Origin: Paracyclopina nana
Taxonomy: Eukaryota > Arthropoda > Copepoda > Cyclopoida > Cyclopettidae
Assembly: GCA_019096065.1 (NCBI GenBank)
Contig: JAGUCH010000002.1
Location: 7,018,501 to 7,082,500, forward strand
Direction: 5' to 3'
DNA length: 64,000 bases
The notes beneath the pieces were generated by a model. It worked only from the letters and a program-made list of their open reading frames with translations, had not been told where the DNA came from and did no database searches. Both the position numbers and the translations under genes were made by a program. Positions 10,066-26,496 of the stretch are shown one piece after another. The first letter of the stretch is position 1; each line of letters begins with the position of its first letter.

Positions 10066-10839
10066 AAATGTTCAGGTTGTTCAGGATGTTCAAGATGTTC
10101 AGGTTGTTCAGGTTGTTCAGATTGTTCAGGTTGTTCAGATTGTTCAGGTTGTTGAGATTGTTGAGGTTGTTCAGGATGTTCAGGTTGTTCAGAATGGTAA
10201 GGTTATTCAGGTTGCTCACATTGTTCAGATTTTTTCAGGTTGTTGAGATTGTTGAGGTTGCTCAGGTTGTTCAGGATGTTCAGATTGTTGAGGTTTTGAG
10301 GTTGCTCAGATTGTTCAATATGTACAGGTTGTTCAGATTGTTCAGGTTGTTCAGGTTGTTCAGGTTGTTCAGATTGTTCAGGTTGTTGAGATTGTTGAGG
10401 TTGTTCAGGATGTTCAGGTTGTTCAGAATGTTAAGGTTATTCAGGTTGCTCACATTGTTCAGATTTTTTCAGGTTGTTGAGATTGTTGAGGTTGCTCAGG
10501 TTGTTCAGGATGTTCAGATTGTTGAGGTTTTGAGGTTGCTCAGATTGTTCATGATTTGCAGGTTGTTCTGAATGTTCAAGACCTTCTGGTTGTTCAGGAT
10601 GTTCAGGTTGCTCATGTTGTTCAGATTGTTCAGGTTGTTCAGGTTATTCAGAATGTACAGGTTGTTTAGGTTATTCAGAATGTACAGGTTGTTCAGGTTT
10701 ATCAGATTGTTCTGAATGTTCATGTTGTTCAGAATGTTAAGGTTATTCAGTTGTGCAACCTGTTTAGTATGTTCAGGTTGTTCACATTGTTCACGATGTG
10801 CAGGTTGTTCTGAATGTTCAGAATGTTCATGTTGTTCAG
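10066..10839. repeat. Nonamer minisatellite TTGTTCAGG, left block
   Basis: Nine-base units (TTGTTCAGG, with A/G and C variants) run almost without break. A higher-order duplication is visible: the block ending at GAATGGTAAGGTTATTCAGG (10192) is repeated 234 bp later (10426), which is 26 x 9. Because the unit is a multiple of three, all frames give long Leu-Phe-Arg or Asn-Asn-Leu open frames; these are not genes. Confidence 0.9.
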
Positions 10840-11890
10840 GGCTGCGTGCACTTTGCCCCTAGCTGTTTGCCCCTAGCCATTTACCCCTAGCATGTTTGCC
10901 CCTAAGATTTTTGCCCCTAAAGACTTTTGCCCCCAAGACATTTTCCCTTAGACACATTTGCCCCTGAAGACGCTTGCCCCTTAGATGTTTGCCCCTGGAT
11001 ATATTTTCCCCTTGTACTTTTGCCCCTTGTACTTTTGCCCCTAGGACTTTTGCCCCTAGGACTTTTGCCCCTAGGACTTTTGCCCCTAGGACTTTTGCCC
11101 CTAGGACTTTTGCCCCTTGGACTTTTGCCCCTTGAACTTTTGCCCCTTGAACTTTTGCCTCCAAGATGGTTGCCCACATTATTTTCACTTCATTATTTCA
11201 TGATAATTTGCATTTTATAATAATTTTACATAACAAAACCTTCTTTAACCGGAATCCTAAACTAACCTAACCTTATCCTATCCAAAACAATCATTTTTTT
11301 CTGCTTTTACAAATAATAGTTTTATTAATTTTTTAATAAGCTGATTGGATTGAGGCAATGTATAATCTTATCCCTAAAATGACTTATTTTAGGAATTTGT
11401 ATAGTCCAATTGGTGCTGAAAGTTCATTTCAAATTGGACACATTGTCAACTCGAGTCAACAGTGCAGTGGCAACCCATGAGCAAAATAACCCAGGGCAAA
11501 ATTCCTAAGGCCAAAATTTTACTGGTACTTGTGGCACAAGTGCCTGAGGCAACAAAACTAGGTGTAAAACTCCACGGGGCAAAAGTCCAAGGGCAAAAAT
11601 CCAAGGCAAAAATCCAAGGGCAAAAATTCAAGAGGCAAAAACCAAGGGGCAAAAAACCAAGGGCAAAAATCCAAGGGGCAAATATATCCAGGGGCTAACA
11701 TCTAAGGGGCAAGTGTCTTCAGGGGCAAAAATCCAAGGCAAACTTGTATAGGGGCAAAAATCCAAAGGGCAAATGTCTTGGGGGTGACTGTCTCTAAGGA
11801 CAAAGATCTTAGGGGCAAACGTCTACAGGGGCAAACGGCCTGGGGCAAACATATCAGGGGTAAACGGCTAGGGGCAAAAGTCTTGAGACC
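10840..11890. mobile_element. Foldback-type element, family 1, full copy inserted in the nonamer array
   Basis: The left terminus GGCTGCGTGCACTTTGCCCC is followed by a tandem array of TTTTGCCCCTAGGAC units (to about 11165). A unique core of about 290 bp follows (11170-11460), then an array of reverse-complement units (GGGGCAAAAATCCAA type) ending ...GGGGCAAAAGTCTTGAGACC at 11890. The flanking 9 bp are identical (GTTGTTCAG at 10831-10839 and 11891-11899). This fits a 9-bp target duplication but is not proof, because the host DNA is itself a 9-bp repeat. The core and left end recur at 41551-42604. Confidence 0.8.
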
Positions 11891-13341
11891 GTTGTTCAGA
11901 TGTTTCATGTTGTTCAGATTGTTCATGTTGTTCAGGGTGTTCAGGTTGTTTAGGTTGTTCAGAATGTACAGGTTGTTCAGGTTGATCAGATTGATCTGGA
12001 TGTTCATGTTGTTGAGAATGTTCAGGGTGTTCAGAATGTTCCGGTTGTTCAAGTTGTTCAGGATGTTCTGGTGGTTCAGGTTGTTCAGTTTGTTCAGGAT
12101 GTTCAGTTTTTTCATGTTGTTCAGGATGTTCAGGAGTGTATGATTGTTCAGGTTGTTCAGGTTTTTTAGTTTTTTCAGGTTGGTCAGGTTTGTCAGGTTG
12201 TTTATGGATGTTCATGTTTTTCAGGTTGTTCAGGATGTTCAGGTTGTTTAGGTTGTTCAGTTTGTTCAGGATGTTCAGTTTGTTCATGTTGTTCAGGATG
12301 TTCAGGTTGTTCTGATTGTTCAGGTTGTTCAGTTTGTTCAGATTGATCAGGTTGTTCAGGTTGTTCATGGATGTTCAGGTTGTTCAAGTTGTTCAGACTG
12401 TTCAGGTTGTTCATTTTATTCAGATTGTCCTAGATCTTCAGGTTGTTAAGGTTGTTCATGATGTTCAGGTTGTTCAGAATGTTTAGGTTATTCAGATTAC
12501 TCAGGTTGTTCAGGTTGTTCATTTTACTCAGATTGTCCTTGATGTTCAGGTTGTTCAGTTTGTTCAATATGTTCAGGTTGTTCAGTTTGTTCAGGATGTT
12601 CAGGTTGTTCAGGTTGTTCAGGCTGTTCAGAATGTTAAGGTTGTTAAAGTTGTTAAAGTTGTTCTAGTTGTGCAGATTGTTCAGGTTGTTCTGGTTGTTT
12701 AGATTGTCCTGGATGTTCAGATTGTTCTTTTTGTTCTGGTTGTTCAGGATGTTCAGGTTGTTCAGATTGTTCATGTTGTTTATGTTGTTCAGATTGTACA
12801 GGATGGTAAGGTTGTTCAGATTGTTCTTGTTATTCAGGATGGTAAGGTTGTTCAGGTTGTTCAGTTTGTTCTGGATGTTCAGGTTGTTCAGGTTGTTCAG
12901 GATGTTCAGGTTGTTATGGATGTTCAGGATGTTCAGGTTGTTCTGGATGTTCAGGTTGTTGTGATTGTTCAGGTTGTTCAGGATGTTCATGTTGTTCTGA
13001 TTGTTCAGGTTGTTCAGGCTGTTAAGGATGTTCAGGTTGTTCAAGTTTCAGGTTGTTCAGGTTGTTCAGGATGTTGAGGTTGTTCAGGTCGCTCAGGATG
13101 TTCATGTTGTTCAGGATGTTCAGGTTGTTCCTACTATTCAGGTTGTTAAGGATGTTCAGGTTGTTCAAGTTTTCAGGTTGTTCAGGATATTCGGGTTGTT
13201 CAGGTTGTTCAGGATGATCAGGTTGTTCAGGATGATCAGGTTGTTCAGGATGTTCAGAATGTTCAGATTTTTCATGTTGTTCAGGATGTTCATGTTGTTC
13301 AGGTTGTTTAGGTTGTTCAGATTGTTCATGTTGTTCTTGAA
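11891..13341. repeat. Nonamer minisatellite TTGTTCAGG, central block
   Basis: The same 9-bp unit as at 10066-10839 continues for about 1.45 kb, with many one-base variants (ATGTTCAGG, TTGTTCTGG, TTGTTCATG). It is the far side of the array split by the foldback insertion. The open frames on both strands are repeat artefacts. Confidence 0.9.
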
Positions 13342-14309
13342 TGCAAAGTCAGGGATCAATTGAAAGCAAAACTTAGAATTTTTTTTAAATTACAGAATAT
13401 ATTTTGAAAAAATATATAATGCTGCATTCAACAGTGTGATAACAATGTGATCGCCCGTGTTTGCTGTGTTTACCCTTGTTTGCTGTGTTCGCCTGAGTTC
13501 CTTGTGTTTACCCGTGTTCGCTGTGATTGCCTGTGTTTGCCCGTGTTCGCTGTGATTGCCTGTGTTTGCTATATTTGCCCGTGTTCGCTGTGTTCGCCCC
13601 TGTTTGCTTTGTTCGCCCGTGTTTGCTGTGATCACCATGATCGCCAGTGTTCGCTGTGTTTGCCCATTTTTGCTGTGATCGCTGTGTTCGCCCGTGTTTT
13701 CAATCTTGCAAACTCAAAATGAGTCCAAAGTTTGACTTTGCCCCACAATAAGAGTCAACTAGCGCGATGCTTAAGTTTTCAATTGCAAACTCAAAATGAG
13801 TCTAAAGTTTGACTTTGCCTCACATGGCAAACACGGCAAACACACCGAACAAAATGAACACCGAACACAGCAAACACAGTGAACACACCGAACACAGCGA
13901 ACACGGCAAACATGGCAAACACAGCAAACATGGCGAACACAACGAACTCAGTTAACACAGCAAACAAAGCGAACACGGCAAACACACCGAACCAGCGAAC
14001 ACACCAAACACGGCGAACACACCGAACCAGCGATCACACCGATCACGGCAAACACAGCGAGCACGGCAAACACAGCGAACACGGCAAACACACCGAACAC
14101 AGCAAACACACCTAACACAGCAAACACACCGAACACAGCAAACACACCTAACACAGCAAACACACAGAACACAGTGAACACGGCCGAACATTGCGAACAC
14201 AGCGAACACGGGCGATAATGGGTTCACACGGCGTAATATATATTTTTTAAATTGCAATTTTTGTGAAAATAAATCTAAGGTTTGCTTGCATTTGATCCCT
14301 GCCTATGCA
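13342..14309. mobile_element. Foldback-type element, family 2, inserted in the nonamer array
   Basis: The outer inverted termini of about 110 bp begin TGCAAAGTCAGGGATCAA on the left and, read inward on the other strand, TGCATAGGCAGGGATCAA on the right. Inside these are inverted minisatellite arms: TGTTCGCCCGTGTTTGC units at about 13445-13705, and their complement GGCAAACACAGCGAACAC at about 13815-14215. The central core holds a 78-bp direct duplication containing CTCAAAATGAGTCYAAAGTT. Nonamer repeat lies on both sides. No transposase is encoded. The right arm is also the left breakpoint of the 6.4 kb duplication. Confidence 0.75.
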
Positions 14310-14319
14310 GTCGCGGCCC

Positions 14320-14480
14320 AGGTTGCTGTGATTGTTCAGGTTGTTCAGTTTGTTCAGATTGATCAGGTTGTTAAGGTTGTTCAATTTGTTCAGATTCTTC
14401 AGGTTTTTCAGTTTGTTCACATTCTTCAGGTTGTTCAGGTAGTTCAGATTGAACAGCATGTTCAAATTCTTCAGCTTGTT
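14320..14480. repeat. Nonamer minisatellite, right block
   Basis: TTGTTCAGG-type units resume after the family 2 foldback element (variants such as TTCTTCAGG) and fade at about 14480. The duplicated copy lies at 20690-20848. Confidence 0.8.
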
Positions 14481-14513
14481 GAATTTCTTTCAGAAGGTTT
14501 TCATTATTCGGGT

Positions 14514-17483
14514 CCTACTAAAAGGCACACAATGCCCACAATTGGCACACAATGCCCACAACACCCACAAGGCACACAACCGGCACACAATTACTAAAAG
14601 GCACACATTGAGTTAAAAAAATAAAAATTAAATGAATCCTCAAAGAAAGTTAGAAAGTGGTTGCCTGTTTCTAGCTTAGCAATGTTCCAAATATAAAAGT
14701 ACCTTCTTAAAAATACAAGGAATCACAATTTAGCTAATATTATTTAACATTAGATAATTTGATGCAGCTTCCAAAAATGTTAATACGAAAATTTTCTGAC
14801 TTTGCTTTGCACACAATGATGGCACACATTGGCACACAATGGCACACAACAGCACACAACGGCACACAATGGAGACAATGGAAAGTGGTTGCCTGTTTTC
14901 AGCTTTGCTGTGTGCCAAATATGAAATTGGCCTTTAAAATTATAAAGAATAATAATTTGGCTCTTATTATTTCACAAAAAATAAAGATAATTTGGGAGAG
15001 CTTCCAAAAATGAAAACAGAATAATTTTCCGACCTTGCTTAGCTGAGATAATGCTAAAATTCAAGCAATTACTGCTAAATCCATTGTTATTAACAACCCA
15101 AGCACATGATCCAATTAGTTTGCTTTTTTACTCCATGTGTGCCTTTTAGTAATTGTGTGCCATCATGGCACACAATGGCACACAACGGCACACAATGGCA
15201 CACAACGCCACACAATGGCACACAAAGGCTCACAATGGAAAGTGGTTGCCTGTTTTTAGCTTAGCTGTGTGCCAAATATGAAATTAGCCTTTAAAATTAT
15301 ATAGAATAATAATTTGGCTTTTATTATTTAACAAAAAATAAAGATAATTTGGGAGAGCTTCCAAAAATGTAAACAGAATAATTTTCCGACCTTGCTTAGC
15401 TGAGATAATGCTAAAATTCAAGCAATTACTGCTAAATCCATTGTTATTAACAACCCAAGCACATGATCCAATTAGTTTGCTTTTTTACTCCATGTGTGCC
15501 TTTTAGTAATTGTGTGCCATCATGGCACACAATGGCACACAACGGCACACAATGGCACACAATGGCACACAACGCCACACAATGGCACACAAAGGCTCAC
15601 AATGGAAAGTGGTTGCCTGTTTTTAGCTTAGCTGTGTGCCAAATATGAAATTAGCCTTTAAAATTATATTGAATAATAATTCGGCTTTTATTATTTATTT
15701 TATTTGCGAGAGCTTCCAAAAATGTAAACAGAATAATTTTCCGACCTTGCTTAGCTTTGATGATGCCGAAATTCGGGCAATTACTGCCTAATCCAATGTT
15801 ATGAACATCCCAAGCACATGATCTAATTTGTTTGTTTTTTTACTCCATGTGTGCCTTTTAGTAATTGTGTGCCATCATGGCACACAATGGCACACAATGG
15901 CACACAACTGCACACAATGGAAAGTGGTTGCCTGTTTTTGGCTTAGCTGTGTGTCAAATATGAAATTAGCCTTTAAAATTAAAATTGCCCAAATTTTTGC
16001 ATTGTCTCAGCAATGCAGAGTCAGTAAATTATAGTGTTTACATTTGAAAGCAATTTTCATGCTGGGTACACAACATTCACACAAATGTATTTGCAGTAAT
16101 TGCCCGAATTTTGAAATTATCTCAGAGAAGTGGTCACAAAAGTGGTTACAAAAGTGGTCACAAAAGTGGTCACAAAAGTGGTCACAATATAAAAGTGGTC
16201 ACAAAAGTGGTCACAAAAGTGGTCACAAAAGTGGTCACAAAAGTGGTCACAAAAGTGGTCACAAAAAGTGGTCACAAAAGTGGTCACAAAAGTGGTCACA
16301 AAGTGGTCACAAAAGTGGTCACAAAAGTGGTCACAAAAGTGGTCACAAAAGTGGTCACAAAAGTGGTCACAAAGTGGTCACAAAAGTGGTCACAAAAGTG
16401 GTCACAAAAGTGGTCACAAAAGTGGTCACAAAAGTGGTCACAAAAGTGGTTACAAAAGTGGTCACAAAAGTGGTCACAAAAGTGGTCACAATATAAAAGT
16501 GGTCACAAAAGTGGTCACAAAAGTGCGCTATTAGTTTGCCATCATTGTTTGCCATTGTGAGCCATTGTGTGCCATTGTGAGCCATTGTGTGCAATTGTGT
16601 GACTTTGTGTGCCATTGTGTGCCATTGTGTGCCATTGTGTGCCGTTGTGTGCCATTGTGTGCCATTGTGTGCTGTTGTGTGACATTGTGTGCCGTTGTGT
16701 GCCGTTGTGTGCTATTGTGTGCCAATGTCTACTATAATTGTGTGCCATTGTGTGCTTTGGTCTGAATTTTGGCATTATCTCAGCTAAGCAAAGTCAGAAA
16801 ATTATTCAGTTTATATTTTCAGAAGCTGCATCAAATAATCTTTATTTTAGTTAAATAATAAAAGCCAAATTTTAATTCTTAATTCTATTTTTAAAAGCAA
16901 TTTTCATGCTGGGCACACAACAAGCACATAAAGGTGGTAGCAGTAATTGCCCGAATTTTTGCATTATCTCAGCAAAGCAAAGTCAGAAAATTAGTCAGTT
17001 TACTTTTTTGGAAGCTGCATCAAATTATCTTTATTGTTTGTTAAATAATAAAAGCCAAATTTTTATTCTTTATGTTTTTAAAAGCAATTTTCATGTTGGC
17101 ACACAACAAGCACACAAAGGTCTCAGTAGTAATTGCCCAAATTTTGGCATAATCTCAGCAAAGCAAAGTCAGACAAATATTGTGTTTACATTTTTGAAAG
17201 CTACCTCAAATTATCTTTTTTTTGGTTAAATACGATAAGCCAAATTTTAATTCTTTATAATTTTAAAAGCTACTTTCATATTTGGCACACAGCTAAGCTA
17301 AAAATATTGGCTACTCATTCCAAGAATTTTTGCAACCACTTTCTAGCTTACATGTAAGAATCATTCATTTTTTATTTTTTTTAGGTCAATGTGTGCCTTT
17401 TAGCAATTGTGTGCCGGTTGTGTGCCTTGTGGGTGTTGTGGGCATTGTGTGCCAATTGTGGGCATTGTGTGTGTTTTAGTAGG
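14514..17483. mobile_element. Foldback-type element, family 3 (GGCACACAAT units), copy 1
   Basis: The termini are inverted repeats of over 90 bp starting CCTACTAAAAGGCACACAATG (the right end reads ...TGTGTTTTAGTAGG to 17483). The left arm contains GGCACACAATGGCACACAAC runs, and longer units of about 355-360 bp each ending TGTGTGCCTTTTAGTAATTG (near 15133, 15492, 15846). The right arm carries the inverted form TTGTGTGCCATTGTGTGCC at 16553-16760, then repeats of 170-190 bp with AAGCAATTTTCATGCTGGGCA. No transposase frame and no clear target duplication were seen. Confidence 0.7.
16131..16527. repeat. 12-bp minisatellite AGTGGTCACAAA, copy 1
   Basis: About 33 units of AGTGGTCACAAA (a few 11-bp or single-substitution units, and an inserted ATAT near both ends). 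It sits at the centre of the family 3 foldback element. Its long open frames (Lys-Trp-Ser-Gln, Ser-Gly-His-Lys, Val-Val-Thr-Lys) are artefacts of a 12-bp period. Confidence 0.92.
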
Positions 17484-17840
17484 AGCGCATAATTCATATT
17501 TCTTTTAAATTAAGCGGAAAAGAACGGAAACTTACGCACGCACACTATTCCTGAGTGGAAAGCAATGGAAGCGAGCATAGTAGCAACAAAGGTAGCTAAA
17601 TCAGCTGATCAACATTGCAGTAGAGAAAACTATAAACCTACACGTGTTTTAGTTGAGTTTTTGAAGATGCGCCCCTGGCTTTGAAGACCTTCATTCGCAT
17701 TAACCCTGTGCACATTAACCGACCCAAATCTGTTGTAAGTATTCTGATTCATCCACAACAAATGCTGCTTTTCAATAGCGCCTTTTATAGTCTCTTTTCC
17801 GCAAGGCTGTAGCTTACATAAAAAAGGGCGGGGATTAAAT

Positions 17841-20126
<2,286 letters not shown>

Positions 20127-20315
20127 ACTAGGAAAATCTAATTGTCCGTCACCTTATGGAATAAAACAAATGAAAACGAATAAAGTCTATAAATGTAGTA
20201 GTTTGTAAAGAGACGTTTCTGGTGATCGTGTGGGTTTTTCCACAACAAATCTCTGATAGTAGTGTAATGGGTCGTTTTTGGATTTTTTACATCATTAAAT
20301 TGAGACATACAAATT
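20127..20315. other. 3' flank of NT5C2 copy 1 and duplication junction
   Basis: AATAAA hexamers occur at 20160 and 20180. The sequence then matches the flank of copy 2 up to ACAAATT, where unit 2 begins. Confidence 0.8.
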
Positions 20316-20689
20316 ATGGCGAACACAACGAACTCAGTTAACACAGCAAACAAAGCGAACACGGCAAACACACCGAACCAGCGAACACACCAAACACGGC
20401 GAACACACCGAACCAGCGATCACACCGATCACGGCAAACACAGCGAGCACGGCAAACACAGCGAACACGGCAAACACACCGAACATGGCAAACACACCGA
20501 ACACAGCAAACACACCTAACACAGCAAACACACAGAACACAGTGAACACGGCCGAACATTGCGAACACAGCGAACACGGGCGATAATGGGTTCACACGGC
20601 GTAATATATATTTTTTAAATTGCAATTTTTGTGAAAATAAATCTAAGGTTTGCTTGCATTTGATCCCTGCCTATGCAGTCGCGGCCCAG

Positions 20690-20848
20690 GTTGCTGTGAT
20701 TGTTCAGGTTGTTCAGTTCGTTCAGATTGATCAGGTTGTTAAGGTTGTTCAATTTGTTCAGATTCTTCAGGTTTTTCAGTTTGTTCACATTCTTCAGGTT
20801 GTTCAGGTAGTTCAGATTGAACAGCATGTTCAAATTCTTCAGCTTGTT
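20690..20848. repeat. Nonamer minisatellite, duplicated copy
   Basis: Copy of 14320-14480 carried by the 6.4 kb duplication, with a T to C change at about 20719. Confidence 0.8.
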
Positions 20849-20881
20849 GAATTTCTTTCAGAAGGTTTTCATTATTCGGGT

Positions 20882-23853
20882 CCTACTAAAAGGCACACAA
20901 TGCCCACAATTGGCACACAATGCCCACAACACCCACAAGGCACACAACCGGCACACAATTACTAAAAGGCACACATTGAGTTAAAAAAATAAAAATTAAA
21001 TGAATCCTCAAAGAAAGTTAGAAAGTGGTTGCCTGTTTCTAGCTTAGCAATGTTCCAAATATAAAAGTACCTTCTTAAAAATACAAGGAATCACAATTTA
21101 GCTAATATTATTTAACATTAGATAATTTGATGCAGCTTCCAAAAATGTTAATACGAAAATTTTCTGACTTTGCTTTGCACACAATGATGGCACACATTGG
21201 CACACAATGGCACACAACAGCACACAACGGCACACAATGGAGACAATGGAAAGTGGTTGCCTGTTTTCAGCTTTGCTGTGTGCCAAATATGAAATTGGCC
21301 TTTAAAATTATAAAGAATAATAATTTGGCTCTTATTATTTCACAAAAAATAAAGATAATTTGGGAGAGCTTCCAAAAATGAAAACAGAATAATTTTCCGA
21401 CCTTGCTTAGCTGAGATAATGCTAAAATTCAAGCAATTACTGCTAAATCCATTGTTATTAACAACCCAAGCACATGATCCAATTAGTTTGCTTTTTTACT
21501 CCATGTGTGCCTTTTAGTAATTGTGTGCCATCATGGCACACAATGGCACACAACGGCACACAATGGCACACAACGCCACACAATGGCACACAAAGGCTCA
21601 CAATGGAAAGTGGTTGCCTGTTTTTAGCTTAGCTGTGTGCCAAATATGAAATTAGCCTTTAAAATTATATAGAATAATAATTTGGCTTTTATTATTTAAC
21701 AAAAAATAAAGATAATTTGGGAGAGCTTCCAAAAATGTAAACAGAATAATTTTCCGACCTTGCTTAGCTGAGATAATGCTAAAATTCAAGCAATTACTGC
21801 TAAATCCATTGTTATTAACAACCCAAGCACATGATCCAATTAGTTTGCTTTTTTACTCCATGTGTGCCTTTTAGTAATTGTGTGCCATCATGGCACACAA
21901 TGGCACACAACGGCACACAATGGCACACAATGGCACACAACGCCACACAATGGCACACAAAGGCTCACAATGGAAAGTGGTTGCCTGTTTTTAGCTTAGC
22001 TGTGTGCCAAATATGAAATTAGCCTTTAAAATTATATTGAATAATAATTCGGCTTTTATTATTTATTTTATTTGCGAGAGCTTCCAAAAATGTAAACAGA
22101 ATAATTTTCCGACCTTGCTTAGCTTTGATGATGCCGAAATTCGGGCAATTACTGCCTAATCCAATGTTATGAACATCCCAAGCACATGATCTAATTTGTT
22201 TGTTTTTTTACTCCATGTGTGCCTTTTAGTAATTGTGTGCCATCATGGCACACAATGGCACACAATGGCACACAACTGCACACAATGGAAAGTGGTTGCC
22301 TGTTTTTGGCTTAGCTGTGTGTCAAATATGAAATTAGCCTTTAAAATTAAAATTGCCCAAATTTTTGCATTGTCTCAGCAATGCAGAGTCAGTAAATTAT
22401 AGTGTTTACATTTGAAAGCAATTTTCATGCTGGGTACACAACATTCACACAAATGTATTTGCAGTAATTGCCCGAATTTTGAAATTATCTCAGAGAAGTG
22501 GTCACAAAAGTGGTTACAAAAGTGGTCACAAAAGTGGTCACAAAAGTGGTCACAATATAAAAGTGGTCACAAAAGTGGTCACAAAAGTGTTCACAAAAGT
22601 GGTCACAAAAGTGGTCACAAAAGTGGTCACAAAAGTGGTCACAAAAGTGGTCACAAAAGTGGTCACAAAAGTGGTCACAAAAGTGGTCACAAAAGTGGTC
22701 ACAAAAGTGGTCACAAAAGTGGTCACAAAGTGGTCACAAAAGTGGTCACAAAAGTGGTCACAAAAGTGGTCACAAAAGTGGTCACAAAAGTGGTCACAAA
22801 AGTGGTCACAAAAGTGGTCACAAAAGTGGTCACAAAAGTGGTCACAAAAGTGGTCACAATATAAAAGTGGTCACAAAAGTGGTCACAAAAGTGCGCTATT
22901 AGTTTGCCATCATTGTTTGCCATTGTGAGCCATTGTGTGCCATTGTGAGCCATTGTGTGCAATTGTGTGACTTTGTGTGCCATTGTGTGCCATTGTGTGC
23001 CATTGTGTGCCGTTGTGTGCCATTGTGTGCCATTGTGTGCTGTTGTGTGACATTGTGTGCCGTTGTGTGCCGTTGTGTGCTATTGTGTGCCAATGTCTAC
23101 TATAATTGTGTGCCATTGTGTGCTTTGGTCTGAATTTTGGCATTATCTCAGCTAAGCAAAGTCAGAAAATTATTCAGTTTATATTTTCAGAAGCTGCATC
23201 AAATAATCTTTATTTTAGTTAAATAATAAAAGCCAAATTTTAATTCTTAATTCTATTTTTAAAAGCAATTTTCATGCTGGGCACACAACAAGCACATAAA
23301 GGTGGTAGCAGTAATTGCCCGAATTTTTGCATTATCTCAGCAAAGCAAAGTCAGAAAATTAGTCAGTTTACTTTTTTGGAAGCTGCATCAAATTATCTTT
23401 ATTGTTTGTTAAATAATAAAAGCCAAATTTTTATTCTTTATGTTTTTAAAAGCAATTTTCATGTTGGCACACAACAAGCACACAAAGGTCTCAGTAGTAA
23501 TTGCCCAAATTTTGGCATAATCTCAGCAAAGCAAAGTCAGACAAATATTGTGTTTACATTTTTGAAAGCTGCCTCACATTATCTTTATTTTTTTGTTAAA
23601 TAAGATAAGCCAAATATTAATTCTTTATAATTTTAAAAGCTACTTTCATATTTGGCACACAGCTAAGCTAAAAATATTGGCTACTCATTCCAAGAATTTT
23701 TGCAACCACTTTCTAGCTTACATGTAAGAATCATTCATTTTTTATTTTTTTTAGGTCAATGTGTGCCTTTTAGCAATTGTGTGCCGGTTGTGTGCCTTGT
23801 GGGTGTTGTGGGCATTGTGTGCCAATTGTGGGCATTGTGTGTGTTTTAGTAGG
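20882..23853. mobile_element. Foldback-type element, family 3, copy 2 (made by segmental duplication)
   Basis: Same termini and internal structure as 14514-17483, at an offset of 6368-6370 bp. It was copied passively with the duplication, since the flanks also match, and is not an independent transposition. The AGTGGTCACAAA array occupies 22499-22893. Confidence 0.75.
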
Positions 23854-24210
23854 AGCGCATAATTCATATTTCTTTTAAATTAAGCGGAAAAGAACGGAAA
23901 CTTACGCACGCACACTATTCCTGAGTGGAAAGCAATGGAAGCGAGCATAGTAGCAACAAAGGTAGCTAAATCAGCTGATCAACATTGCAGTAGAGAAAAC
24001 TATAAACCTACACGTGTTTTAGTTGAGTTTTTGAAGATGCGCCCCTGGCTTTGAAGACCTTCATTCGCATTAACCCTGTGCACATTAACCGACCCAAATC
24101 TGTTGTAAGTATTCTGATTCATCCACAACAAATGCTGCTTTTCAATAGCGCCTTTTTTAGTCTCTTTTCCGCAAGGCTGTAGCTTACATAAAAAAGGGCG
24201 GGGATTAAAT

Positions 24211-26496
<2,286 letters not shown>

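Noticed and set aside
10859..11220. Gly-Lys-rich or Leu-Pro-Leu-rich ORFs in the foldback arms (also 1-370, 379-817, 11446-11698)
   Set aside because: Produced by the 15-17 bp tandem units; the arms are inverted copies of one another and carry no protein signature.
9930..13363. Long open frames rich in Leu-Phe-Arg (plus) or Asn-Asn-Leu (minus)
   Set aside because: They arise because the nonamer TTGTTCAGG is a multiple of three; all frames are similarly open and there is no start, domain or splice context.
16131..16527. CRISPR-like array
   Set aside because: Units are contiguous 12-mers with no unique spacers, and the genome is eukaryotic.
16044..16560. Lys-Trp-Ser-Gln / Ser-Gly-His-Lys / Val-Val-Thr-Lys repeat proteins (also at 22412-22928)
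   Set aside because: Artefacts of the AGTGGTCACAAA array inside a foldback element.
14514..17483. Target-site duplication for foldback family 3
   Set aside because: Flanks CATTATTCGGGT and AGCGCATAATTC show no direct repeat at the boundaries, so I did not claim one.
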